39,867 nucleotides of DNA from Bacteroidota bacterium (GTDB lineage Bacteria; Bacteroidota; Bacteroidia; Chitinophagales; Chitinophagaceae), in assembly GCA_013288745.1 (NCBI GenBank), contig JABDBG010000015.1:1-39867 (forward strand), in the 5' to 3' direction. The notes beneath the pieces are model-generated. The model was not told where the DNA came from, did not search any database, and saw nothing but the letters and a program-made list of their open reading frames with translations. This document shows positions 9,145 to 15,992 of this stretch, piece by piece. Made by a program: the position numbers and the translations under genes. The first letter of the stretch is position 1. Every line of letters begins with the position of its first letter.

Positions 9145-9849
9145 ATGGCACTACCTTTTTTTTACGCAGAAGAATTAACCACGAATGCATCGCAATATGT
9201 TTTGAGTGAAGAAACATCGAAACATGTGGTGCAGGTATTGCGCATGGAAATTGGCGAGCAATTACAATTAACAGATGGCAAAGGAAATTTATTTATGGCT
9301 GCCATTATTGATGATAACAGAAAAAGATGCCAGGTAAAAATAACCAACGTACAAAAACAATCATCTCCTGCCAAGCAAATTGCCATCGCTATTTCTTTGG
9401 TAAAAAATAATACGCGCTTTGAATGGTTCTTAGAAAAAGCAACGGAGATCGGCGTGACAGAAATTATTCCTTTGATCTGCGAAAGAACGGAGAAGCAAAG
9501 CTTTCGTCATGATAGAATGAAAGGTATTTTAGTAAGTGCCATGTTGCAGAGCCAACAAAGCTGGTTACCCAATTTACATGAAGCGACGAAATTTACTGAG
9601 CTGATAAAAAGATCTGCGTATCAGCAAAAATTAATTGCGCATTGCGAAGAAGACAAGAAAGAATCTATACATCATCACATCTCTAAATCATCACATCAAC
9701 TCATCTGTATTGGCCCTGAAGGTGATTTTAGTAAAGAAGAAATTGCACTGGCTTTGACAAATGATTTTATTCCTGTTGCTTTAGGTGAAACCAGGTTGCG
9801 TACCGAAACGGCCGGAATTGTTGCTGCAACTTTGTTGTGTATTGCTTAA
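9145..9849 (+). CDS. rsmE: 16S rRNA (uracil(1498)-N(3))-methyltransferase
   Basis: A 234-residue SPOUT-class methyltransferase that methylates N3 of U1498 in 16S rRNA with S-adenosylmethionine. The N-terminal PUA-like part begins MALPFFYAEEL, and HVVQVLRMEIGEQL is typical. The SPOUT knot motifs are present: FLEKATEIGVTEIIPLICERTE, CIGPEGDFSKEEI and ALGETRLRTETAGIVAA. Length is normal. The ATG at 9145 is the natural start by family comparison, although a terminator T-run ends at the preceding base. A segment near 9671-9697 holds a direct repeat and encodes a His/Ser-rich loop (ESIHHHISKSSHQ). The gene is convergent with pyrD. Confidence 0.95.
   Translation: MALPFFYAEELTTNASQYVLSEETSKHVVQVLRMEIGEQLQLTDGKGNLFMAAIIDDNRKRCQVKITNVQKQSSPAKQIAIAISLVKNNTRFEWFLEKATEIGVTEIIPLICERTEKQSFRHDRMKGILVSAMLQSQQSWLPNLHEATKFTELIKRSAYQQKLIAHCEEDKKESIHHHISKSSHQLICIGPEGDFSKEEIALALTNDFIPVALGETRLRTETAGIVAATLLCIA
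9671..9697 (+). repeat. 11-bp direct repeat inside rsmE
   Basis: ATCATCACATC occurs at 9671-9681 and again at 9687-9697, a period of 16 bp. It encodes a variable loop just before the conserved GPEGDFS motif. Confidence 0.6.
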
Positions 9850-9855
9850 GCTATG

Positions 9856-9938
9856 AACCACTGAGACAATGAGTACACTTAAGGGTCACTGAGGTTAGAA
9901 CTCAGTGTTTTCTCGATGCTCTCAGTGCCTCAGTGGTT
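9856..9938. terminator. Bidirectional nested hairpin between rsmE and pyrD
   Basis: The outer arms AACCACTGAG (9856-9865) and CTCAGTGGTT (9929-9938) pair perfectly and extend imperfectly inward. An inner pair CACTGAG (9887-9893) with CTCAGTG (9901-9907) sits in the loop. An A-run follows at 9939-9945. The same word, (C)ACTGAG, appears in direct and inverted form throughout. Confidence 0.7.
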
Positions 9939-9945
9939 AAAAAAA

Positions 9946-10986
9946 TTATTTAATTAAGGAACAACAAATACGTTTAACAATAGCCGGACCTTCATAAATA
10001 AACCCGGTCCAAACCTGCACCAGTACTGAACCTGCCACTATTTTTTCTTTTGCATCATTACCGGTAAAAATTCCGCCGCTACCGATGATCGGTATTTGTC
10101 CGTTTGTTTTTTGGTTGATGTATTGTATGATCGAAGTTGATCTTTCTTTTACCGGTTTTCCGCTTAAACCGCCGGCACCAATTTTTTCTAACTCAGCCGC
10201 AGTAGTTTGCAAACTATCTCTTACGATAGTAGTATTGCTTACTACAAGCCCGTCTAATTTTATTTCAAGCGCTAAACTAATTACATCATCAATTTGTGCT
10301 TCGTTAAGGTCGGGCGCTATTTTAAGTAAAATAGGTTTTGGATTTTGTTTGTTGGAATTTGCCGATTGCAGATTGGTCAGGATCTTTCTTAAAGAATCTT
10401 TTTCCTGCAACTCACGCAAGCCGGGTGTATTCGGACTGCTAACATTCACTACAAAATAATCTACATAGTCGTGCAATTTTAAAAAGCATATCTCATAATC
10501 TTTCCAGGCATCTTCATTTGGGGTTATTTTATTTTTTCCAATATTTCCTCCGATAATAATTCTGATTTCTGGTTTCTGATTTCTGATTTTTTTTAATCTT
10601 TCGACAATTATATCCACGCCATCATTATTAAAACCCATTCGGTTGATCAGCGCTTTATCTTTCGGTAAACGAAATAATCTTGGCTTGTCATTTCCTGCCT
10701 GTGCAATCGGTGTAACAGTTCCAATTTCAACAAACCCGAAACCTAGCATCTCAAGTTCATTTAAGTAACGGGCATTTTTATCAAAACCGGCGCCTAATCC
10801 AACAGGGTTTTTAAAATTCAGTCCAAATACTTTCTTTTCCAATTGAGCGTTTTCTACTACAAAACAATTGGTAAACAATCTTTTGACAAAAGGAAGCTTA
10901 CTGATCAGTTGCAGGGAATTCATTGAAAAATAATGCACCCATTCCGGGTCAAAACAAAATAAAATAGCGCGTAAAAGGTTATACAT
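9946..10986 (-). CDS. pyrD: Dihydroorotate dehydrogenase (quinone), class 2
   Basis: A 346-residue FMN enzyme that oxidises dihydroorotate to orotate in pyrimidine synthesis and passes electrons to quinone at the inner membrane. The N-terminal helix region (MYNLLRAILFCFDPEWVHYFSMNSL) is the membrane-associated part typical of class 2. Motifs: NPVGLGAGFDKNA, GFVEIGTVTPIAQAGNDKPRLFRLPKDKALINRMGFNN, VNVSSPNTPGLR with the class 2 catalytic Ser, VVSNTT, and IGSGGIFTGNDA for phosphate binding. A four-copy 7-bp tandem repeat encodes the segment KIRNQKPEIR before IIGGNIGKNK. A near-match promoter box (TAATTTCG, 10991-10998) lies 4 nt before the start. Confidence 0.96.
   Translation of the reverse strand: MYNLLRAILFCFDPEWVHYFSMNSLQLISKLPFVKRLFTNCFVVENAQLEKKVFGLNFKNPVGLGAGFDKNARYLNELEMLGFGFVEIGTVTPIAQAGNDKPRLFRLPKDKALINRMGFNNDGVDIIVERLKKIRNQKPEIRIIIGGNIGKNKITPNEDAWKDYEICFLKLHDYVDYFVVNVSSPNTPGLRELQEKDSLRKILTNLQSANSNKQNPKPILLKIAPDLNEAQIDDVISLALEIKLDGLVVSNTTIVRDSLQTTAAELEKIGAGGLSGKPVKERSTSIIQYINQKTNGQIPIIGSGGIFTGNDAKEKIVAGSVLVQVWTGFIYEGPAIVKRICCSLIK
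10562..10589 (-). repeat. Four-copy 7-bp tandem repeat inside pyrD
   Basis: On the + strand the unit CTGATTT occurs at 10562, 10569 (with one G change), 10576 and 10583, then runs into a T-tract. Seven is not a multiple of three, so gain or loss of one unit would shift the pyrD frame. Confidence 0.85.
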
Positions 10987-11115
10987 GGTGCGAAATTAAG
11001 TTACTGTCCTGAGTTTTTTGTTTTTGAAATAAAATTGTAACTTTATATAGAAGGTTGCATAAACAACTATCTAGTTTTTTCGATTGTTAACTGTTATATT
11101 TTAAACTATCTCCAC

Positions 11116-12294
11116 ATGCAAGAAGCGTACATAGTAGCCGGTTTCAGAACAGCCGTTGCAAAAAGCAAAAAAGGAAGTCTTCGTTTTACAAGGCCGGATA
11201 ACCTGGCTGTAGATGTCATCAAAGGTTTACTGGCAACAGTGCCGCAACTCGATCCAAAAAGGATCGATGATGTTATTGTTGGTAATGCCGTTCCGGAAGC
11301 TGAACAAGGTTTACAGGTAGCAAGATTAATAGCTGCAAGAGCTATCGGTATTCATGCTGCGGGTATTACCATCAATCGGTATTGTGGTAGTGGATTGGAA
11401 AGTATCGCCATGGCAACAGCTAAGATAAGAACCGGTATGGCAGAATGCATCATCGCCGGTGGCACGGAAAGCATGAGTTTGGTGCCGACTGCAGGTTGGA
11501 AAACATCACCTTCTTACGAGATCGCGAAAGATGAACCGGATTATTATTTAAGCATGGGACTAACGGCAGAGGCTGTGGCAAAAGAATACAATGTTAGCCG
11601 GGAAGACCAGGATGCATTTAGTTATAAGAGCCATGTAAAAGCTGGTCATGCTATCAAGAACGGGTATTTTAAATCGGGGATTTTACCTGTCAATATTGAA
11701 GAGATATTTGTTGATGAAAGCGGAAAGAGAAAAAATAAAAGCTGGATCTTTGATACAGATGAAGGTGTAAGAGCTGATACCACAAAAGAAGGATTAGCCA
11801 AACTAAAACCTGTGTTTGCTGCAGGAGGTTCTGTTACGGCAGGCAATTCTTCACAAACAAGTGATGGTGCCGCCTTTGTGATCGTAATGAGCGAAAAAAT
11901 GATCACTGAATTGGGATTAAAACCGATCGCAAGGTTAGTGAATTGTGCAGCAATGGGCGTACATCCCCGCATCATGGGCATTGGCCCGGTTGAAGCAGTG
12001 CCCAAAGTATTAAAGCAAGCAGGAATGACATTAGATAAAATAGACCTGATAGAATTGAATGAAGCATTCGCTTCGCAATCATTGGCAGTAATTCGCGCGT
12101 TAGGATTGAACCAGGATATTGTCAATATCAATGGCGGTGCTATTGCATTAGGACATCCACTTGGTTGCACTGGCGCTAAACTGAGCATTCAGTTGATCAA
12201 CGACATGAAAAGATTAAAAAAGAAATACGGTATCGTTACAGCTTGTATTGGCGGAGGCCAGGGCATTGCAGGTATTATTGAAAATATAAACTAA
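11116..12294 (+). CDS. Acetyl-CoA C-acyltransferase (thiolase)
   Basis: A 392-residue thiolase that cleaves 3-ketoacyl-CoA with CoA, or makes acetoacetyl-CoA in reverse. The catalytic set is complete: the nucleophilic Cys90 in NRYCGSGLES, His347 in GHPLGCTGAKL, and Cys377 in TACIGGGQG. SVTAGNSSQTSDGAA and NEAFASQSLAVIR are further family motifs. The start MQEAYIVAGFRTAVAKSKKG resembles FadA-type degradative enzymes. It appears to be a single-gene unit: divergent from pyrD, with its own terminator. A 3-hydroxyacyl-CoA dehydrogenase that could act one step earlier lies far away at 33.4 kb. Whether it is degradative (FadA) or biosynthetic (AtoB) is not settled. Confidence 0.95.
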   Translation: MQEAYIVAGFRTAVAKSKKGSLRFTRPDNLAVDVIKGLLATVPQLDPKRIDDVIVGNAVPEAEQGLQVARLIAARAIGIHAAGITINRYCGSGLESIAMATAKIRTGMAECIIAGGTESMSLVPTAGWKTSPSYEIAKDEPDYYLSMGLTAEAVAKEYNVSREDQDAFSYKSHVKAGHAIKNGYFKSGILPVNIEEIFVDESGKRKNKSWIFDTDEGVRADTTKEGLAKLKPVFAAGGSVTAGNSSQTSDGAAFVIVMSEKMITELGLKPIARLVNCAAMGVHPRIMGIGPVEAVPKVLKQAGMTLDKIDLIELNEAFASQSLAVIRALGLNQDIVNINGGAIALGHPLGCTGAKLSIQLINDMKRLKKKYGIVTACIGGGQGIAGIIENIN

Positions 12295-12312
12295 CCGATC
12301 AAAAGCAATTAA

Positions 12313-12350
12313 ATAAAAGGCGTTCGTAATTGAATGCCTTTTATTTTTTT
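12313..12350 (+). terminator. Terminator after the thiolase gene
   Basis: The arms 12313-12325 and 12332-12344 form a 13-bp stem with one G-T pair (AAAAGGC with GCCTTTT at the core), followed by a T-run at 12344-12350. Confidence 0.85.
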
Positions 12351-12368
12351 AAAATATTCAACGTTGTT

Positions 12369-12387
12369 GCAAATATTGTATATTTGC
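12369..12387 (+). promoter_or_regulatory. Palindrome overlapping the -7 box of the receptor locus (candidate metal-repressor operator)
   Basis: GCAAATAT (12369-12376), a 3-nt spacer and ATATTTGC (12380-12387) form a perfect inverted repeat. The right arm contains TATATTTG (12379-12386), an exact TAnnTTTG -7 box, 17 nt before the ATG at 12404. A repressor dimer bound here would block the promoter. The regulator (Zur or Fur type) is inferred only from the downstream genes. Confidence 0.5.
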
Positions 12388-12403
12388 CAACGATCATAAA
12401 TTG

Positions 12404-12745
12404 ATGCTACACAAAAATTTACATATCAAACGTTTATTGGCCGGTATTATGCTGGTGCTTTTTGCATTTAGTGTTACACCAAGAAATATATTGCATGAAC
12501 TGTTTGCTAATCATACAGACGAAACGGTCTTATCAAAAAAATCAAATTCGACATCACTAAAAACATTTGATTATTTATGTAAGACAGAGAACCTGGTTGC
12601 AGAATCTCCTTTTATTGAAAGCATTACTCGTTTTGATCTTTCAACTTTTCCCGCTTACCCAAAACATCTTATCCTCACCTCGTACTTTTTTTCTTCTACA
12701 AAATATTTTTTCTTTGAACACCGTGGCCCTCCTACTGTTGCGTAA
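12404..12745 (+). CDS. Small secreted or membrane-anchored protein preceding a TonB-dependent receptor
   Basis: A 113-residue protein whose ATG at 12404 is preferred over the TTG at 12401. It has a hydrophobic N-terminal segment (RLLAGIMLVLFAFSVTP, about 10-26), either signal peptide or anchor, then LHELFANHTDE, a single Cys in DYLCKTENLVAESPF, and a C-terminal HRGPPTVA. I recognise this layout (short protein, NLVAESPF-like middle, RGPP near the end) as one often found just before metal-type TonB receptors in Bacteroidota, but know no defined function. The His/Asp/Cys residues could bind metal. It lies behind the palindromic operator and 126 nt before the receptor gene, so it is probably cotranscribed. 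Confidence 0.7.
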   Translation: MLHKNLHIKRLLAGIMLVLFAFSVTPRNILHELFANHTDETVLSKKSNSTSLKTFDYLCKTENLVAESPFIESITRFDLSTFPAYPKHLILTSYFFSSTKYFFFEHRGPPTVA

Positions 12746-12804
12746 CATTTTTCTGCTTCGCGCATATAAGACAATCTTCTTTATACATTATTCAATTTAA
12801 ATTT

Positions 12805-12828
12805 AATAACAACCTGAAAATTGTTATT
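12805..12828 (+). repeat. Inverted repeat between the small protein gene and the receptor gene
   Basis: AATAACAA (12805-12812) and TTGTTATT (12821-12828) are perfect inverted arms with an 8-nt loop, 44 nt before the receptor start. It may be a second operator, a weak attenuator or an mRNA-stability hairpin. There is no U-run directly after it. Confidence 0.4.
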
Positions 12829-12871
12829 GTTACAACTATTATTTGCTGAGGTAATAGCAAAATAACCATAC

Positions 12872-15361
12872 ATGAAATATCTATCTAAAAATATATTCTT
12901 ATTCATTTTAATACTGCTATGCGCACAAATAAGCATAGCGCAGGGAACAGCTGTAAAAGAAACGCTCACAGAGCCGGGAACATTATCAGGAAATGTTATT
13001 GAAAAAAAGAATGGCAAACCTTTATCAGGCGTTACCGTTTATATAGCCGATCTGAAATTAGGCGCAGTAACAGATTCTTTAGGTAACTATACTTTCAGGT
13101 CATTGCCCGGCGGAACTTATTTAGTAGAGGTTCAATACGTAGGATTTAAAAGTATTACCAGGAATGTTTTCGTGAATGGCGATGTCAACGAAAATTTTGT
13201 TATGGATGATAATTATATCGAACAGGATGCTGTTGTTATCACCGGTTCATCAAAAGCGGTACAGATAAAACGCAACCCTGTTCCTATCGTTGCGATTAGT
13301 AATACTTATATCACACAAAATATTAGTTCCAATATTATTGATGCCATTGCAAAAGTGCCTGGTGTAAATGCCGTTACTACAGGTGCCAATATTTCTAAGC
13401 CTATTATCAGAGGTTTAGGTTTTAACAGAGTATTGACCTTATATGATGGCGTAAGACAAGAAGGTCAGCAATGGGGAGATGAACATGGTATCGAAGTAGA
13501 TCAATATGCAATTGAAAGAATTGAAGTGATAAAAGGCCCTGCCAGTCTAAGTTATGGATCAGATGCATTAGCTGGTGTTGTCAATTTAATTCCAACACAG
13601 CCTGCACCCGAAGGGAAAATGATCGGCGACATCACTACTGAATACCAAACCAACAATGGATTGTTTGCAGGGTCGGGAATGTTAGGAGCAACAAAAAAAG
13701 GTTTTGAATGGATAGGACGAATATCACACAAGCAAGCCACCAATTATCAAAACAGTGTTGATGGCCGGGTATTCAACACTGCATTTAACGAAACAGATGC
13801 TAACGCAACTTTTGGCTTACACCGCAAATGGGGTTACACACATCTTAGTTTGTCATTGTTTGATGACTTGCAGGAAATTCCCGATGGTAGCAGAGATTCA
13901 GCGACAAGACAATTTACACAACAAGTTACAGAAGCTGATACCACACCGCGTCCAATAGTATCGGCATCAGAATTAAAATCCTATGCAATGACACCATTGC
14001 ATCAGCATGTACAAAATTACAGGGTGTATTCATCTAATAATTTTACAGTTGGTAGTGGAAGACTGACCGTGAATCTCGGTTACCAAAGAAGTGTTCGCCG
14101 TGAGTTTAGTCACCCCGAAGTTCCTTATCAGGATGTTGCAGGATTGTTTCTACAACTCAATACTTATTCTTACGATATCAAATATTATTTTCATGAATTG
14201 CATGGCTGGAACTTAACGACCGGAATAAATGGTATGTACCAAACAAATATTGTAACAAACGGAACCGAATTTGTAATTCCATCCTACCACCAATTTGATA
14301 TCGGCCCGTTTGCATTATTGAAAAAAACTTTTAATAAGTTGGATATCGCAGGTGGCGTAAGATATGATAATCGATCATTTAATAACAGCGAACTATATAC
14401 TAAACCGAACCTGGTTAATGGATTTGATACTCCTGTTTATGGTGCGGATACTATCGGTGCTTCTAAGCCATTTTCAAAATACAGTCATACTTTTTCAGGA
14501 GGATCGGGAAGCATTGGGGCTACTTATAATTTTTCAGAAAAGTTTTCTGTTAAGGCAAATATCGCCAGAGGGTACAGAGCACCGAATATTGCTGAGATAT
14601 CCGCCAATGGCGTACATCCGGGAACAAATTTATACCAGATAGGAAATGACAATTTTAAACCTGAGTTTAGTTTCCAACAGGATATTGGTGCTGAATATTT
14701 ATCAAAATATATTTTTGTTTCAGTAAGTCTATTTAATAATATGATATCAAATTATATTTTTAATCAGAAAGTAGCAAGCGGTAATGGCACATTGATCGAT
14801 ACATTTAAATTTCAACAAGGTAAAGTACAATTGTACGGGGGTGAAGCTACCATAGATTTCCATCCGATAAAAGCATTGCATTTCGAAAACAGTATCTCAG
14901 CAGTATATGGTTTGAACAGGGATATCCCTGCTGCTTCAAGATCGGATAGTAATAAATATGTAGCTTCTATTCCACCGCTGCATGGCATTTCAGAATTACG
15001 CTATGATTTTAATTCAACTTCGGCACACTTGATCGATGGGTTTGTAAAAGTGCAACTGGCTTATTATGCAACGCAAGACCGTGTTTATTTAACAGATAAT
15101 ACAGAAACAAGAACACCCGGATATACTTTGGTAAACGCTGGCGTGGGCAGCGGCTTCACCAATAAAAAAGGAGTAAGGATTTTTAATCTGTATCTGATGA
15201 TGAATAATGTATTTGATATTGCTTACCAGGACCATTTAAGCAGGTTAAAATACTTTGAACCTTATCCCGATGATCCAAGAGGCCATCACGGTATTTATAA
15301 TATGGGTAGAAATTTTAGCGTTAAGCTTGATATTCCGTTGAGTTGGAATTTGAAAAAATAA
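12872..15361 (+). CDS. TonB-dependent outer-membrane receptor, probably for metal
   Basis: An 829-residue receptor that imports a ligand across the outer membrane with TonB energy. It has a signal peptide (about 1-24, ending SIAQG), a CarboxypepD_reg-like domain (about 32-115, LSGNVIEKKNGKPLSGVTVYIADL), a plug domain (about 125-235, ending IERIEVIKGPASLSYGSDALAGVVNLI) and a 22-strand-type beta-barrel. The barrel C-terminus is NMGRNFSVKLDIPLSWNLKK. His-rich stretches (GDEHGIEVDQYAIE; LHQHVQNYR; DPRGHHGIYN) and the small RGPP protein upstream point to a metal ligand, in the manner of ZnuD-like receptors. No SusD gene follows, so it is not a polysaccharide locus. The ligand is inferred, not shown. 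Confidence 0.88.
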   Translation: MKYLSKNIFLFILILLCAQISIAQGTAVKETLTEPGTLSGNVIEKKNGKPLSGVTVYIADLKLGAVTDSLGNYTFRSLPGGTYLVEVQYVGFKSITRNVFVNGDVNENFVMDDNYIEQDAVVITGSSKAVQIKRNPVPIVAISNTYITQNISSNIIDAIAKVPGVNAVTTGANISKPIIRGLGFNRVLTLYDGVRQEGQQWGDEHGIEVDQYAIERIEVIKGPASLSYGSDALAGVVNLIPTQPAPEGKMIGDITTEYQTNNGLFAGSGMLGATKKGFEWIGRISHKQATNYQNSVDGRVFNTAFNETDANATFGLHRKWGYTHLSLSLFDDLQEIPDGSRDSATRQFTQQVTEADTTPRPIVSASELKSYAMTPLHQHVQNYRVYSSNNFTVGSGRLTVNLGYQRSVRREFSHPEVPYQDVAGLFLQLNTYSYDIKYYFHELHGWNLTTGINGMYQTNIVTNGTEFVIPSYHQFDIGPFALLKKTFNKLDIAGGVRYDNRSFNNSELYTKPNLVNGFDTPVYGADTIGASKPFSKYSHTFSGGSGSIGATYNFSEKFSVKANIARGYRAPNIAEISANGVHPGTNLYQIGNDNFKPEFSFQQDIGAEYLSKYIFVSVSLFNNMISNYIFNQKVASGNGTLIDTFKFQQGKVQLYGGEATIDFHPIKALHFENSISAVYGLNRDIPAASRSDSNKYVASIPPLHGISELRYDFNSTSAHLIDGFVKVQLAYYATQDRVYLTDNTETRTPGYTLVNAGVGSGFTNKKGVRIFNLYLMMNNVFDIAYQDHLSRLKYFEPYPDDPRGHHGIYNMGRNFSVKLDIPLSWNLKK

Positions 15362-15372
15362 AAATGAAATTT

Positions 15373-15435
15373 CTGATTGCTGATATAGGATTGCTGATAT
15401 TAATTATCTGCCCGAAACCATATATCAGCAATCAG
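15373..15435. terminator. Bidirectional terminator after the receptor gene
   Basis: A perfect 15-bp stem (15373-15387 with 15421-15435, CTGATTGCTGATATA and its complement) has a 33-nt loop. The word GATTGCTGATAT occurs twice on the left and ATCAGCAAT twice on the right, so alternative pairings exist. Confidence 0.7.
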
Positions 15436-15455
15436 ACATCAGCAATTAAATTATA

Positions 15456-15893
15456 TTATGCATCAAACTGCGTTGGCTTGGTTGTTTCGTAATTGGGGTC
15501 ATAGCTTACGAAAAAATATAAGTAAATAACCCGGCTCAATCGCATCATCCATGGCTGCAAAACTACCAGTAATAAACAGTTCAATCCCAACCACCAGAAT
15601 ATTCGGTTGTCATCTACAGAAATGCCTATCAAAACCCACCAGGCAATAAATGTGGCAACAGAAATAGCTACTGCCAATGCATAACTTACATAGCCTGTTC
15701 CATACCAAAACCCTGTTTCCAGGTCGTATTTCTGTCCGCATTCAGGACAAGTATCCGGCATATTAAAAATATGCGACAGCTTTAAGCTTTTATATGGATT
15801 GGCATCTTGAAACATTTTGCCACGTCTGCAGCGGGGACATTTCATCTTAAAAATGCTTAGGATATAATTAGGCGCAGGTTTATTGTTTTCCAT
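15456..15893 (-). CDS. DUF983 family zinc-ribbon membrane protein
   Basis: A 145-residue DUF983 protein. It begins with a treble-clef-like zinc ribbon: CPRC at residues 19-22 and CPEC at 49-52. The segment KYDLETGFWYGTGYVSYALAVAIS is typical of the family and runs into two predicted membrane segments (YVSYALAVAISVATFIAWWVLIGI and IFWWLGLNCLLLVVLQPWM). Function is unknown. The ATG at 15893 is chosen; a GTG lies one codon earlier. A TAnnTTTG box ends 5 nt before the ATG, so the gene has its own promoter and probably a leaderless transcript, independent of the ABC gene upstream. Confidence 0.9.
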   Translation of the reverse strand: MENNKPAPNYILSIFKMKCPRCRRGKMFQDANPYKSLKLSHIFNMPDTCPECGQKYDLETGFWYGTGYVSYALAVAISVATFIAWWVLIGISVDDNRIFWWLGLNCLLLVVLQPWMMRLSRVIYLYFFVSYDPNYETTKPTQFDA

Positions 15894-15898
15894 CACTG

Positions 15899-15906
15899 CA
15901 AAGATA
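15899..15906 (-). promoter_or_regulatory. -7 box of the DUF983 gene (leaderless layout)
   Basis: The minus strand reads TATCTTTG, exact to TAnnTTTG. Only 5 nt separate it from the ATG at 15893, so the transcript should start at or next to the start codon. Confidence 0.6.
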
Positions 15907-15910
15907 CGGA

Positions 15911-15977
15911 ATGCTGAATGCTTAACGCTGAAAGGAAAACCAATCCGATTATTTTAATAGCGTTTAGCATTAAGCAT
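15911..15977 (-). terminator. Terminator after the ABC exporter gene
   Basis: Arms 15911-15929 and 15959-15977 pair at 17 of 19 positions. The arms are built from variants of the word TGCTGAA/TGCTTAA. The hairpin overlaps the DUF983 promoter region. Confidence 0.5.
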
Positions 15978-15992
15978 CCTGCGTTCAGCCTA

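Noticed and set aside
11646-12188. 180-codon open frame antisense to the thiolase gene
   Set aside because: The thiolase frame has all catalytic motifs; the antisense frame is a shadow without recognisable domains.
12805-12828. Inverted repeat before the receptor gene as a terminator
   Set aside because: The stem is only 8 A/T-rich pairs with no U-run after it, so termination is unlikely; kept only as a possible operator or mRNA hairpin.
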